Below, one piece after another: positions 1 to 9,012 of a stretch of DNA of 64,000 nucleotides (position 1 is its first letter; the number at the start of each line of letters is the position of its first letter). The stretch comes from an uncultured Clostridia bacterium (lineage in GTDB: Bacteria; Bacillota; Clostridia; Christensenellales; Aristaeellaceae). The translations under genes were made by a program, and so were the position numbers. The stretch spans positions 124,001 to 188,000 of the forward strand of contig CAKULG010000002.1 in assembly GCA_934667105.1 (NCBI GenBank), written 5' to 3'. A model generated the notes under the pieces. The model did not search any database, had not been told where the DNA came from, and saw nothing but the letters and a program-made list of their open reading frames with translations.

Positions 1-1
1 T

Positions 2-409
2 CTTTCTTCCATGTGGCAGGAGGTGGGCTGGGATTCCATCATCTATCTGGCCTCTCTCTCCGCCATCGACCCCCAGCTCTACGAGGCGGCCTACATCGAC
101 GGGGCCAACAAAATTCAGCGGATTCTGCATGTAACCCTGCCGGGGCTGATCCCCGTGATTACGGTTCAGTTCATCATGCGCGTCGGCCGCGTGATGGGCG
201 TGGGCTATGAAAAAATCCTGCTGCTGTACAACCCCGCCATTTACGAAACCAGCGACGTTATCGCCACCTATATGTACCGTTACACCTTCCTGAACAGCAA
301 ATACGGCCTGGGAGCCGCCGTGGGCGTATTCAACTCCGCCGTAAACGTTTTTATCCTGGTCACGGTGAACGGCCTGTTTAGGCGCTTCTCCGAAGACAGT
401 CTTTGGTAA
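2..409 (+). CDS. Sugar ABC transporter permease, LplB type (5' end outside window)
   Basis: This is the C-terminal 135 residues of an inner-membrane permease; the frame is open to the window edge, so the start is missing. The cytoplasmic EAA loop that docks on the ATPase is visible (EAAYIDGANKIQRI followed by TLPG). Two hydrophobic segments surround it. The family (COG4209, LplB/YteP) forms a heterodimer with YtcP-type permeases and takes up oligosaccharides with an extracellular binding protein. Both partners follow directly (423-1313 and 1367-2965). No ATPase gene lies beside them; in this transporter class it is usually a shared MsmX-type protein encoded elsewhere. Confidence 0.93.
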   Translation, partial: LSSMWQEVGWDSIIYLASLSAIDPQLYEAAYIDGANKIQRILHVTLPGLIPVITVQFIMRVGRVMGVGYEKILLLYNPAIYETSDVIATYMYRYTFLNSKYGLGAAVGVFNSAVNVFILVTVNGLFRRFSEDSLW

Positions 410-422
410 GGAGGAAAAAGCC

Positions 423-1313
423 ATGGCCATTGTTGAAAGAAAAACAGCGGGGGAACGCACCCTGCACGCCCTCAATATCACCGTGCTTCTGCTGATCACC
501 GTCGTATTCCTGTATCCCATGTGGCACTGCCTGATGGCCTCCTTCTCCGAGCCCACCCGCCTGATCGGCTATCGCGGCTTCATTCTGCTGCCCATGGGCT
601 TCAGCCTGGAGGGCTACCAAACGGTGTTCCACAATTCCAACATCTTTATCGGCTATTTCAACACCCTCTTCTATCTCATCGTGGGCACGGCCATCAACAT
701 GCTCCTCACGATCGTGGGCGGCTATTGCCTGGCCCGCAGGGAAATGAAGCTGAAAAAGCTGATTACGCTGCTGATCGTGTTCACCATGTACATTGATTTC
801 GGCCTGATTACCAATTTCCTCAACGTGAGGGATCTGGGCCTGTACAATTCTCGCTGGGCCATCATCCTGCCCACGGCCATCAACACCTACAATCTGATCG
901 TTATGCGCACCGCCTTCGCCGCGCTTCCCGCCTCCATCGAGGAATCCGCCATGATCGACGGGGCCAACGATTTCTGCATCCTGTTCAGGATCACCCTGCC
1001 CCTGACCAAGGCCACCCTGGCGGTGGTTGTGCTGTTCTACGCGGTGGAGCATTGGAACAGCTGGTATTCCTCGCTGCTCTATTTGCAGGATCGCGCCAAG
1101 CACCCCATTCAGATGTTCCTCCGGGAGATTTTGATCGCCAACTCCTCCTCCGTTACCGCCGGCGAAACCAATTCCATCGACGGCGTGCAATTTCTGGACG
1201 AGCTGCTGAAGTACTGCACCATCATCATTTCCACCGTTCCGATTCTGGCGGTGTATCCCTTCGTGCAGAAATACTTCGTCACCGGCGTGATGATCGGCTC
1301 CGTGAAGGGCTAA
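423..1313 (+). CDS. Carbohydrate ABC transporter permease, YtcP type
   Basis: A 296-residue permease of the COG0395 family, the usual length, that pairs with the preceding LplB-type subunit. It has about six hydrophobic segments and the EAA loop ESAMIDGANDF followed by ITLP at about residues 175-195. The start is set by AAGGAGG eight bases upstream of the ATG. It lies 13 bases after the first permease and 53 bases before the binding-protein gene, so the three form one operon. The substrate is probably an oligosaccharide matching the hydrolases encoded downstream. That link is by context only. Confidence 0.95.
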   Translation: MAIVERKTAGERTLHALNITVLLLITVVFLYPMWHCLMASFSEPTRLIGYRGFILLPMGFSLEGYQTVFHNSNIFIGYFNTLFYLIVGTAINMLLTIVGGYCLARREMKLKKLITLLIVFTMYIDFGLITNFLNVRDLGLYNSRWAIILPTAINTYNLIVMRTAFAALPASIEESAMIDGANDFCILFRITLPLTKATLAVVVLFYAVEHWNSWYSSLLYLQDRAKHPIQMFLREILIANSSSVTAGETNSIDGVQFLDELLKYCTIIISTVPILAVYPFVQKYFVTGVMIGSVKG

Positions 1314-1366
1314 AGCTCGATTCAAGGAGGCAGACGCCTCTTGAAAATAGGAAAGGAGAGACTCCC

Positions 1367-2965
1367 ATGAAAAAACTTCTCGCCCTGGTAATCGCCCTCC
1401 TCATGCTGTGCAGCGCCTCCGCCCTTGCGGTGGAAGAACTGCCGGGCTACTACAAGCCCCCCGTTATGCTGGAAGGCCAGTACCCCATCGCCGAGGAAGG
1501 CGTTCAGCTGAAGTATTGGATGCCCATCAATTCCGGCGCCGCCAACTTCATCGCCTCCTACGACGAAAACCCCACCTATCAGCAGGCTCAGGAAAAGACC
1601 GGCGTCGACCTGGTGTTCATCCATCCCGCTGCCGGCACTGCCAAGGAAGCCTTCGAACTGATGCTCAGCGGCGGCGAGCTGCCCGATATGATTCAGATGG
1701 AAAAGAGCACCTGGTATAACGGCGGCCTGGAGGCCATGTATCAGGATGGCATCATCATTGATCTGACCCCCTACCTGGACGAGCTTGCCCCTCAGTACAA
1801 GGAAGTCATCACCCACACGGATCTGGCGTGGCGGCAGTGCTCCAGCGATGGAAAGGTGCTGGGCTTCTGGAAGATCACCTTTGCCGACAAGATGCCCTAC
1901 AACCGCTTCAACACCAACAAGGATTGGCTGGACGAGGCTGGTATGGCCGAACCCAAGACCATCGCGGAATATGAAGCCTACTTCGATTGGATTCTGGCCA
2001 ACAAGCCCGGCGTGGCCCCCATTTACTTTGACATCAACGGCGCGGCCGAACAGGTCATGAACCTGACCATGGGCGCATTCGATCAGCTTTTCACTTGGTA
2101 CATCCAGAAGGACACCGAGGACACCGTGAACTACTGGGCCGTGGGCGACGGCTATAAGGATTGGCTGGAGCTTATGAACCGTTGGTATACCAAGGGCTAT
2201 CTGTCCTCCGACTTTATGTCCACCACGATGACCGAGGCACAGGCCATGTTTGACGCGGGCAAGATCGGCTGCATCGCCGATTCCGTGGACGCTACCTACA
2301 GCCGCGATAAGGACGCCTTCACCGTGACCAACCTGCCCTACATGCGCAAGGAAGCCGATTCCGTGCTGGGCTCCAACCTGCCCAACACCCCCGTGGGCGA
2401 CGGCGGCGACTGGGTGACCGTTATCACCTCCGCCTGCAAGAACCCCAAGGCCGCCATCCAGTATTTGAACTACGGCTACACCTATGAAGGATCCCTGCCC
2501 TTCACCTTCGGCATCGAGGGCGTGCATTGGAATTGGGGCGAAAACGGTCTTCCCCAGTTCACCGATGAAATTCTCCACAATCCCCAGGGCATGACCATCT
2601 CCAACGTTTCCTACGCGCTGAAGTGTCACTTCGCTTCCCGCTATTGCTATCCCGACGCCATCGGCCATCCCGGCACCGCCAGCAATCAGGAAGCGCTTCG
2701 TATCCGCACCATGTGGGCCGGCGATACCAACGAGCAGAACTTCCTGCAGATGCCCCCCATCACCCTGACCACCGAGGAAGCCAGCGAGCGTGCCGATCTG
2801 ATGATCGTCATCGACACCTACGCCAAGGAAATGATGTTCAAATTCATCACCGGCGCCGCTTCCCTGGACGATTTCGGCTCTTATCTGGAAACGGTGAAGA
2901 GCTACGGCATGGATCGCGCGCTGGAAATCACCCAGACCGCCGTCAACCGCTTCTACGGCAAATAA
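1367..2965 (+). CDS. Extracellular solute-binding protein of a sugar ABC transporter
   Basis: A 532-residue exported protein of the LipO/YtcQ-like family 1 binding proteins. It starts with MKK, a hydrophobic stretch and ALA/VEE, which fits signal peptidase I cleavage. The only nearby Cys (residue 15, context LMLCS) is a poor lipobox, so lipid anchoring is uncertain. The body carries the aromatic-rich, long-domain pattern of the family (for example NRFNTNKDWLDEAG and GDGGDW). The start follows GAAAGGAGAG at the proper distance. It should capture the oligosaccharide imported by the two permeases upstream. A terminator-like hairpin follows at 2987-3020. Confidence 0.93.
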   Translation: MKKLLALVIALLMLCSASALAVEELPGYYKPPVMLEGQYPIAEEGVQLKYWMPINSGAANFIASYDENPTYQQAQEKTGVDLVFIHPAAGTAKEAFELMLSGGELPDMIQMEKSTWYNGGLEAMYQDGIIIDLTPYLDELAPQYKEVITHTDLAWRQCSSDGKVLGFWKITFADKMPYNRFNTNKDWLDEAGMAEPKTIAEYEAYFDWILANKPGVAPIYFDINGAAEQVMNLTMGAFDQLFTWYIQKDTEDTVNYWAVGDGYKDWLELMNRWYTKGYLSSDFMSTTMTEAQAMFDAGKIGCIADSVDATYSRDKDAFTVTNLPYMRKEADSVLGSNLPNTPVGDGGDWVTVITSACKNPKAAIQYLNYGYTYEGSLPFTFGIEGVHWNWGENGLPQFTDEILHNPQGMTISNVSYALKCHFASRYCYPDAIGHPGTASNQEALRIRTMWAGDTNEQNFLQMPPITLTTEEASERADLMIVIDTYAKEMMFKFITGAASLDDFGSYLETVKSYGMDRALEITQTAVNRFYGK

Positions 2966-2986
2966 TCGCTGAGACATTCCCAATCC

Positions 2987-3020
2987 GCCGCTCGTCCGCA
3001 CCTTCGGGCGAGCGGCTTTT
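2987..3020 (+). terminator. Hairpin with short T tail after the binding-protein gene
   Basis: GCCGCTCG (2987-2994) pairs perfectly with CGAGCGGC (3009-3016) and the stem extends to about 12 pairs with one wobble. TTTT follows. The GH43 gene starts 14 bases later with its own ribosome site, so this may be a leaky intercistronic terminator that keeps the binding protein more abundant than the hydrolases. Confidence 0.7.
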
Positions 3021-3033
3021 CGGAGGAAAAAAG

Positions 3034-4482
3034 ATGGGCGTTCAAATGATGCAGGCCATCGGAAACGAGGGCCGGCAAACAATCTATGAGGCTCCCGCGC
3101 GCTTTTTCTTCAGCACGGAGATGAAGCTTTCCCGCCCGGGATGGGCAGGCGTCTGCTTTGGCCTGGCGGACGGGAAGGGCTGGGCGCTGATGGCCAATAG
3201 CGCGCTGGGCGAAATTCATTTTATGGAATTGAAGCACAACGCCGTGTGGCTGGACCGGGGCATGCGCCGCACCGATGTGGACGCGGATACCTGGATTCCC
3301 CTTCGTGGGGAATACCGCGAGGGAGTTTTGAAGATTTTCTTCCTGAATAATCCCCTGGACCCCGACCCCTGGCCGGTTTTTGAATTTCCCGTGACGATGA
3401 CCGCCTCCAACGCGGCCTGCGATCCCGGGCGGAATGCGGCGGAATTCAGGAATACCCGCGTGGGCGAGCTGCCCGCGGAGGATCCCCGCCCCGCCTATAC
3501 CAATCCGGTGATGATCGGAGCGGACCCCGATGTGCTGCTGCACGAGGGCCGGTATTACCTGTATAACCGCGTGCCCAACGACCCAAATTCCGCCGAGGAC
3601 GCCTATCTCTACAACGGCTCCGACCGCGCGGGAATGGATACCGCGGGGGACAAAAACGCCGTCTTCCGGGTAACTTCCTCGGAGGATCTGGTGCATTGGA
3701 CCCCCTACCGCACGGTTTTCTCCCGGGACAAGGCGCTGGAGGGCGCTTTCTGCATGAGCCCCAACGTGGTGGAGCGGGACGGCTGGTTTTATCTTTTCTT
3801 TGCTGGCGGGCGCTTCCGGGGCGAAGAGAATTTCCATGTGTACTGCGCCTCCTCCCGCTCCCCCGAGGGGCCCTTCACCCTGAAATCCGCCGAGCCCGTG
3901 CATCGGGATATTGAGGAAATCGGCGGCATGCCCTTTGTGGACGCCGACGGCACGGTCTATCTTTCCATGGTTCGCTTTGACCGGGGAAATCATGTGTGGC
4001 TGCAAAAGATTCATCTTCGGGAGGGCGTGGCCGTGGCGGACGAAAGCCGCGCGGTAAAGCTCATCAGCCCGGAGGAGGACTACGAGGTGGACGAATACGG
4101 CCGCATCGTGGAGGGCGCGGTTTTCATTCCTCACAATGGCTATTACTATATGATTTATGCGGACGGCCATTACATGGGGCATTACGGCGAAAGCTGCGCG
4201 GTATCCAAAAACATTTTCGGCCCCTACGTCCGGCAGCGGAACAACCCCATTCTGCACCATCATTTCATGGCGGACGGGACGGGAGACGGAATCGTTATTT
4301 ACAACAAGGATCACTCCGAAATGCTGCTGGGCTATCACCGGCATGTATCCCTAGAACACATCGAGCCCCGGCAAACCTGCATTGACCGGATGAAATTCGT
4401 GCCCGACCCCAAGGGCGGCCCCGACTTACTGGTGGTTTACGGGCCCACCGTCACGCCCCAGCCCATGCCATTCCAAAAGTGA
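3034..4482 (+). CDS. Glycoside hydrolase family 43-like protein
   Basis: A 482-residue protein without signal peptide, so probably cytoplasmic. The first ~150 residues look like a beta-sandwich region. From about residue 155 a five-bladed beta-propeller of the GH43/GH117 clan begins. The candidate catalytic triad is visible: base Asp in GADPD (D164 or D166), pKa-tuning Asp in VDADG (D303), and acid Glu in VEGAVF (E360). Such enzymes cleave arabinosyl or xylosyl linkages, but the exact family and linkage cannot be read from sequence. The start has GGAGG nine bases upstream. It likely digests the imported oligosaccharide together with the next gene, 17 bases downstream. Confidence 0.85.
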   Translation: MGVQMMQAIGNEGRQTIYEAPARFFFSTEMKLSRPGWAGVCFGLADGKGWALMANSALGEIHFMELKHNAVWLDRGMRRTDVDADTWIPLRGEYREGVLKIFFLNNPLDPDPWPVFEFPVTMTASNAACDPGRNAAEFRNTRVGELPAEDPRPAYTNPVMIGADPDVLLHEGRYYLYNRVPNDPNSAEDAYLYNGSDRAGMDTAGDKNAVFRVTSSEDLVHWTPYRTVFSRDKALEGAFCMSPNVVERDGWFYLFFAGGRFRGEENFHVYCASSRSPEGPFTLKSAEPVHRDIEEIGGMPFVDADGTVYLSMVRFDRGNHVWLQKIHLREGVAVADESRAVKLISPEEDYEVDEYGRIVEGAVFIPHNGYYYMIYADGHYMGHYGESCAVSKNIFGPYVRQRNNPILHHHFMADGTGDGIVIYNKDHSEMLLGYHRHVSLEHIEPRQTCIDRMKFVPDPKGGPDLLVVYGPTVTPQPMPFQK

Positions 4483-4499
4483 GAAAGAAGGGAACAAAT

Positions 4500-6356
4500 A
4501 TGATTCAGATGGAAAAAAACGCCCAGGGAACCGCGTTTCTCCTGAACGGCAAGCCCGTTGCCGTCATTCCCGCTCAGCCCGGCTGCGCGGATGCGTTCGA
4601 GCCGCTGGACGAGGGCTTCTGGCGCTGGACGCGCACCTGCGATACGCCCGCCGCGGCAATGAAGCTGACGCTTCGCGCCCAATATACGCCCACCTATTTC
4701 CAGGTGCCCTCCGTCAATTATAACGGCAACGGCTGGGGCTCCGGCGCGCAATACTACGGCTATCGCTGCGACGACGGAACGCCCTGGAGCTACGCCTGGC
4801 ACCGCGTGGCCATTCCCGCCTGCACCTACACCGAAAACAGCGAAAGCGCCGCGGTGGCGCTGTTCGGCGACGAAAAGGGCGGCATGAGCTGCTCCGTTTA
4901 CACCGAAGGCGAGGAGACGATTCAGGAACTGATCTGGCCGGAGATGGAAGCGCCCAAAGTGCTGTATAAACGCTGCTGGGAGGAGCCCATTTACACCGTC
5001 ATGGCCCCGCAAAAGGTTTTCACCGGCCTTCTGATGGTTCGGGAGGCCGTCAAGCCCCGCCAGCAGATCAAGCGCCTGCTGGATTTTTCCTGGGATTTCT
5101 TCCGCCGCGACGTAACGCCCCTCTACAGCCCGGAGCGCGTTCGCGATCTGGATACCCTGTATTTCCGCCAGTTATATCACGAAACCTTTGAAGGCCTCTG
5201 CGGCATTGCCTGCGGCATGCACTGGGTGGAAAGCGACGGCGAATTCCGCAAGCATCTGAACGGCTTCGAGGCAGGCTGGGTCGGGCAGAATATTTCCGTC
5301 TCCTGCCTGCTGCTGGAAGCCTATGAGCGCATCGGGGACGAGGACCTGAAGAAAAAGGCCCTCGCCGTGCTGGATACCTGGGATCGCGAGGCCTTTCTGA
5401 AAAACGGGCTGATGATCGTGAACCTGCGCGTGCCGCTCCATCGCCTGGACAGCGTCGTGAACGGCGATATCCCGGTCAATCTGGATAGCTGCAATCTGGG
5501 CACCGCGGCCACCTATTTCTTCCGGGCCGCAAAAATCTGCAAGCGCCTGGGGATTGACCGCCCCAGCTACGAAAAGCGCGCGCTGGGCCTGTGCGATTTC
5601 GCGGTGAAGGCCATGAAGCCAAACGGCGAACTGGCCAAGAGCTATTTCATGGACGGCACCGTAAACGCGCCCCACGGCAGCGTGGGCTGCTTCCTAGTGC
5701 TGCCCCTCTTTGACGCATACGAAGTCACCGGCGAAAAGCGCTATCTGGCCGCCGCCCTGAAGGGGATGGATTTCTACATCGGCGAATTCCTGGAAAACTG
5801 GGCCACCACCGCCGGCGCGCTGGATTCCAACTGCATTGACAAGGAATCCGCCGCCCCTGTTCTGCGCGGCGCGATTCGCGCCTACGATGCTACCGGGGAT
5901 AAGAAATATCTGGAGCAGGCAGAGGAACTGGCCTATTACCTGGCCACCTGGCAATGGCACTACACCGAAGCCTTCCCCAAGGATTCCCTGGCCGCCAAGG
6001 CGGGCTTTGACACCTATGGCTGCACGGCCGTTTCCGCCGCGCACAACGCCCTGGATTTCTATGGCATCTATTGGGTGCCCGAGTACATTCGCCTGGGCGA
6101 GCTGACGGGGAAAAAGGTGTGGAAGGAACGCGCCCGCGCTTTATGGTACAACGGCCTGCAGCTGGTTTCCGACGGCACGCTGGTTATCAACAACCGGGTG
6201 CGCCCCGCAGGCAGCCAGGATGAAAGCGTGCGGCATACCCATTGGGCGCGCCCCGATCACCGCTGCTTCGTGACCAGCGAGTGGCTCACAAACTGGCAGG
6301 GCACCTATCGCGAAATCGCGCTGGATATGCTGGATAACTGGGATTTGCTGAGATAA
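4500..6356 (+). CDS. Cytoplasmic (alpha/alpha)6-barrel-like protein, putative glycan-active enzyme
   Basis: A 618-residue protein that I do not assign to a named family. A beta-rich N-terminal third holds VNYNGNGWG and RVAIPACTYTEN. A helical C-terminal two thirds has evenly spaced helix pairs and the motifs AGALDSNCIDKES and TAVSAAHNALDFYG, typical of six-hairpin glycosidase-like folds. No signal peptide is seen. The ATG is chosen over an upstream GTG at 4479 because AGAAGGGA sits at good spacing and the GTG overlaps the preceding gene. It is clearly paralogous to the protein encoded convergently at 6759-8810. Context suggests glycan breakdown, possibly uronic or arabinosyl substrates; this is inference. 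Confidence 0.78.
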   Translation: MIQMEKNAQGTAFLLNGKPVAVIPAQPGCADAFEPLDEGFWRWTRTCDTPAAAMKLTLRAQYTPTYFQVPSVNYNGNGWGSGAQYYGYRCDDGTPWSYAWHRVAIPACTYTENSESAAVALFGDEKGGMSCSVYTEGEETIQELIWPEMEAPKVLYKRCWEEPIYTVMAPQKVFTGLLMVREAVKPRQQIKRLLDFSWDFFRRDVTPLYSPERVRDLDTLYFRQLYHETFEGLCGIACGMHWVESDGEFRKHLNGFEAGWVGQNISVSCLLLEAYERIGDEDLKKKALAVLDTWDREAFLKNGLMIVNLRVPLHRLDSVVNGDIPVNLDSCNLGTAATYFFRAAKICKRLGIDRPSYEKRALGLCDFAVKAMKPNGELAKSYFMDGTVNAPHGSVGCFLVLPLFDAYEVTGEKRYLAAALKGMDFYIGEFLENWATTAGALDSNCIDKESAAPVLRGAIRAYDATGDKKYLEQAEELAYYLATWQWHYTEAFPKDSLAAKAGFDTYGCTAVSAAHNALDFYGIYWVPEYIRLGELTGKKVWKERARALWYNGLQLVSDGTLVINNRVRPAGSQDESVRHTHWARPDHRCFVTSEWLTNWQGTYREIALDMLDNWDLLR

Positions 6357-6438
6357 AATAAAATTTGAGGTTGTAAACAACACATCTCCACCAGCGAGGA
6401 AGCTGGAATCACGGCGCTGATTGAGGTTGCGGAAGGGG

Positions 6439-6485
6439 GGCCGAAATCTCCCGCCGCCAGTGGCGGATGAAGGGAGATGGAGGCC
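6439..6485. repeat. Three-tier palindrome, REP-like element
   Basis: Nested arms: GGCC (6439-6442 and 6482-6485), ATCTCCC with GGGAGAT (6446-6452 and 6472-6478), and CCGCC with GGCGG (6454-6458 and 6462-6466). Layered palindromes of this kind in a convergent intergenic gap resemble dispersed extragenic repeats of gut Clostridia. Only one copy was noticed in this window, so repeat status is inferred. Confidence 0.5.
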
Positions 6486-6499
6486 CAATGAGGCACAGA

Positions 6500-6531
6500 G
6501 TACAGGGGCGCAGTTTTCTGCGCCCCTGTAC
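6500..6531. repeat. Perfect 14-bp palindrome with TTTT loop
   Basis: Positions 6500-6513 and 6518-6531 are exact reverse complements (GTACAGGGGCGCAG) around a TTTT loop. There is no T tail on either strand, so it is not a typical terminator, although it lies between convergent genes. It may be part of a small non-autonomous mobile element together with 6439-6485. Confidence 0.75.
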
Positions 6532-6758
6532 GACAATGCCGAATTGCGGACAACCATTCTAAAAAGCAGAAAAGCTCTCCGCCGCTGCCGTTTCGCTATA
6601 CCGCATACGCCGCCCGCCCATTGCGTAAGCGTCTGCTTTCATGCCTGCGGGCGCGGCGGCTTTTTCCGCGTTTTTCTTCCGTTGGGAAAGATCTTTCACG
6701 GCGCGCGCTTTGCTTTCAGCGTCTGAATATTCCCATTCTTCCTGGCAGTCCGCCCTTA

Positions 6759-8810
6759 TCAAACGTCCAGCATGCTCCAATCCTTTTCGCCGCAGGCCCC
6801 TGTCAGCCGGTCCAGAGCGGTCAGCCGGTACGCGCTGACCCAGGAAACCAGCCAATCGTTGAAATGGCCGCGTTCCTCGCAGTCCGGGCGGTATTTGGTC
6901 CACCGCGCCTGGAAAAAGCCTTCGTTCTGGCTTCCCAGGGGCCTTGCCAGACCGTGAAACTTCTCCCCTTCATAGGAGGCGATGCCCAGCAGGGATTGAT
7001 TCCACATCATCCTGGCGCGGGTGATCCATTTCTCATCGCCGGTATATTTACCAAGCCGGATGAATTCAGGCACCAGCAACGCGCCCCACGGATCGATGGC
7101 GTGATGCTCGGCGGAAATCGCCGTGCCCCCCTGCGTGGAATATCCGTATTTGGCGAAATCGCTCGTATCCGGATAAAGCGCGTCGTATTGGAACGCCCAG
7201 GAGAAGAAATAGTAGGCCGCCTTTTGCGCGTATACCAAATACTTTTCCTCCTTGGTAATTTCAAATAGGTCCAAGGAAGAAATCACAAAGGGGAAGGACG
7301 TTTCCTTGTCCACCGCAACGCAGTCGATGGCCCCGGCGGTACACACAAAATGATTCACATCGCGCTCAAAATAGAAATCCAGCGCCTTCGCAGCCGTCGC
7401 AAGATATTCCTCCCGGCGGGTAACCCTCCAGGTATCCAGCAGGCCGTTGATGATAAATCCGCCTACAGAGCCCGTCGTTTCCAGGGCCTCCCCTTCCATG
7501 CTCCAAAGCTTCCCAAACCCCGTTTCCGGGCTGTAATGCGCGCAGAAGAAATCGCAAATTCGGGTGGAAAAGCGCAGAAATTCCGGTTTTTCTATTCCGT
7601 TGTCCCGGAGAAGCGCATAGATTTTCGCCATTTCGGAAGCGCCCCAGCCCAGGTTGCAGGTTTCGGGGGCGTACCCCTGGCAAAGTGCGGCCTTGGCAAT
7701 TTTGGCCGGATCATAATCGTCGTAGCGCTCAAAATGGGGCAGAATCATGCCGTTTTCCTGCTGCTTCTCCGCCCAGCGCTCCTGAATGCCGATCAGCATT
7801 TGCAGGGTTTCATCATCGTGATGCGCGATCGCGTCCTTCATCATCAGCCGCACGGATAGAAAGCCTTGTCCCGCCCAGCCGATCTCAAAAATAACCCGGT
7901 TGAAGCCGAAGGTATTGTATTCGGGATCCTTCATCAGGGCGCGCATTTCATCGGGCGACATCTTTGCCCCCATATGGCCCGCCTGCAAATGCGACAATTT
8001 GGTATCAATGCCCGCAATGAACATGGGCTTCCCATGCCAGGGAACAAGCAGCCGCTTCAGATAGCTGACGCCCAGTTCCCACACCCTTTCCGGGGTGAAC
8101 CGCGGGGCTTTTCTGTAGGGGAAAACCTCCTGCATCCGGTCCAGCAAATTCGCGCAGGCGAAGTTTTCCCATTTGGGCCGACAGGCGAACACATAATAGA
8201 TCACCGTAAAGGCTTCCCCGTCCGCAAGGGTGAGGAATTCATCATACCGGCCGCTCATGGCGTTCTTCTTCCCATAGGTAACGGGGGCTTCCGTGACGGG
8301 ATACCAGATCTGCTGTTCAAAGGCGCCGTCTTCCCTTTGAATCATGCTGGCGGACGTTCGAAGGCTTTGCGCGTCCACATCCGAGGCAAACAATGCAACG
8401 CCCACTGATGCGTTCTCCGTCACCGTGCAGGAGGGAATGCCCATGCGGTCATAGGCAAAGACCCACGGCTTGCCTTCATAGCACAGGCCCTTGGGTGAAT
8501 TTCCGTCCCCCCATGCGTTTCCGTCATAGCAGATGCAGGGCATGGTATATTTCGCCGGAACAAATCGCGTGAGCAGACGGGTTATCATTTTGAAGGTGCG
8601 CACCCGTCCGCTGAGATTTTCCAAGCGCCGTCTTAAGCAGAAAAGGCCGTCCTTTTCTGAAAGAATGGAATCGTAATAGCGAAATCCGGCCGCTTCCGCC
8701 GAAAGGGTCTGCCCCTCCTCCTGGATAGACGGCCCGGGGATTTCCGCCAGCACCTGCCCGCCTGCCTGATCGCTTATGCGATAATGATTTCCTTCCACGC
8801 GCAAAAACAT
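6759..8810 (-). CDS. Paralogue of the 4500-6356 protein, putative glycan-active enzyme
   Basis: A 683-residue protein sharing layout and motifs with the convergent 618-residue neighbour: CYDGNAWGDG, RMGIPSCTVTEN, AGAIDCVAVDKET and TAISAEHHAIDPWG. No signal peptide is seen. The ATG at 8810 is preferred over one ten codons upstream because AAGGAGG lies just before it and the longer frame runs through that site. It is about 65 residues longer than its paralogue, mostly in the N-terminal half. The promoter region carries a palindrome over the -35 box (8877-8897), so it is probably regulated separately from the transporter operon. Function beyond probable carbohydrate metabolism is not known. Confidence 0.78.
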   Translation of the reverse strand: MFLRVEGNHYRISDQAGGQVLAEIPGPSIQEEGQTLSAEAAGFRYYDSILSEKDGLFCLRRRLENLSGRVRTFKMITRLLTRFVPAKYTMPCICYDGNAWGDGNSPKGLCYEGKPWVFAYDRMGIPSCTVTENASVGVALFASDVDAQSLRTSASMIQREDGAFEQQIWYPVTEAPVTYGKKNAMSGRYDEFLTLADGEAFTVIYYVFACRPKWENFACANLLDRMQEVFPYRKAPRFTPERVWELGVSYLKRLLVPWHGKPMFIAGIDTKLSHLQAGHMGAKMSPDEMRALMKDPEYNTFGFNRVIFEIGWAGQGFLSVRLMMKDAIAHHDDETLQMLIGIQERWAEKQQENGMILPHFERYDDYDPAKIAKAALCQGYAPETCNLGWGASEMAKIYALLRDNGIEKPEFLRFSTRICDFFCAHYSPETGFGKLWSMEGEALETTGSVGGFIINGLLDTWRVTRREEYLATAAKALDFYFERDVNHFVCTAGAIDCVAVDKETSFPFVISSLDLFEITKEEKYLVYAQKAAYYFFSWAFQYDALYPDTSDFAKYGYSTQGGTAISAEHHAIDPWGALLVPEFIRLGKYTGDEKWITRARMMWNQSLLGIASYEGEKFHGLARPLGSQNEGFFQARWTKYRPDCEERGHFNDWLVSWVSAYRLTALDRLTGACGEKDWSMLDV

Positions 8811-8853
8811 GATACAACCTCCTTTTGAAAAACAGTGCATTCTCGCTGATAAA

Positions 8854-8897
8854 AGAATACCCTGCTTCCCGGCCCGCCGTCAATTTGTTGTTGACGG
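8854..8897 (-). promoter_or_regulatory. Promoter of the 6759-8810 gene with overlapping operator-like palindrome
   Basis: On the minus strand TTGACG (8883-8878) and TATTCT (8859-8854) are 18 bases apart. The -35 box lies inside CCGTCAA...TTGACGG (8877-8883 and 8891-8897, seven-base spacer), a perfect inverted repeat of the size bound by dimeric sugar regulators. The regulator is not identified. Confidence 0.5.
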
Positions 8898-8940
8898 AAT
8901 GAATTTGTTTTTGGATGAAAGATCAAAAAAGCAGCCTGTC

Positions 8941-8971
8941 AAAAAAAGGCCGTCTGGCGCGGCCCTTTTTT
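8941..8971 (-). terminator. Rho-independent terminator after the flavin reductase gene
   Basis: GGCCG and CGGCC flank a seven-base loop. On the minus strand the stem is followed by TTTTTTT, and on the plus strand by TTTTTT, so it can act in both directions. It lies 41 bases past the stop of the minus-strand gene at 9013. Confidence 0.85.
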
Positions 8972-9012
8972 CGGCAGACTGCCCCGGCCTCACCGGCCGT
9001 TCCCATCCCTTT

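Larger units (their letters stand above)
6357..6758. other. 402-base intergenic region between convergent paralogues
   Basis: No convincing gene. The region holds two separate inverted repeats (6439-6485 and 6500-6531). In the part next to 6759 there is a minus-strand open frame with a lysine- and glutamate-rich piece (KARAVKDLSQRKKNAEK) that could be a coding remnant. It has no start signal or recognisable homology, so no gene is called. Confidence 0.6.

Noticed and set aside
1322..3082. Long minus-strand open frames opposite the binding-protein gene and many other genes
   Set aside because: High-GC shadow frames: His/Gly/Gln-rich, no ribosome sites, and opposite well-supported genes.
6559..6903. 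Minus-strand frame of 114 codons overlapping the 3' end of the 6759-8810 gene
   Set aside because: No ribosome site and most of it lies out of frame within a real gene; only a possible coding remnant remains in the gap.
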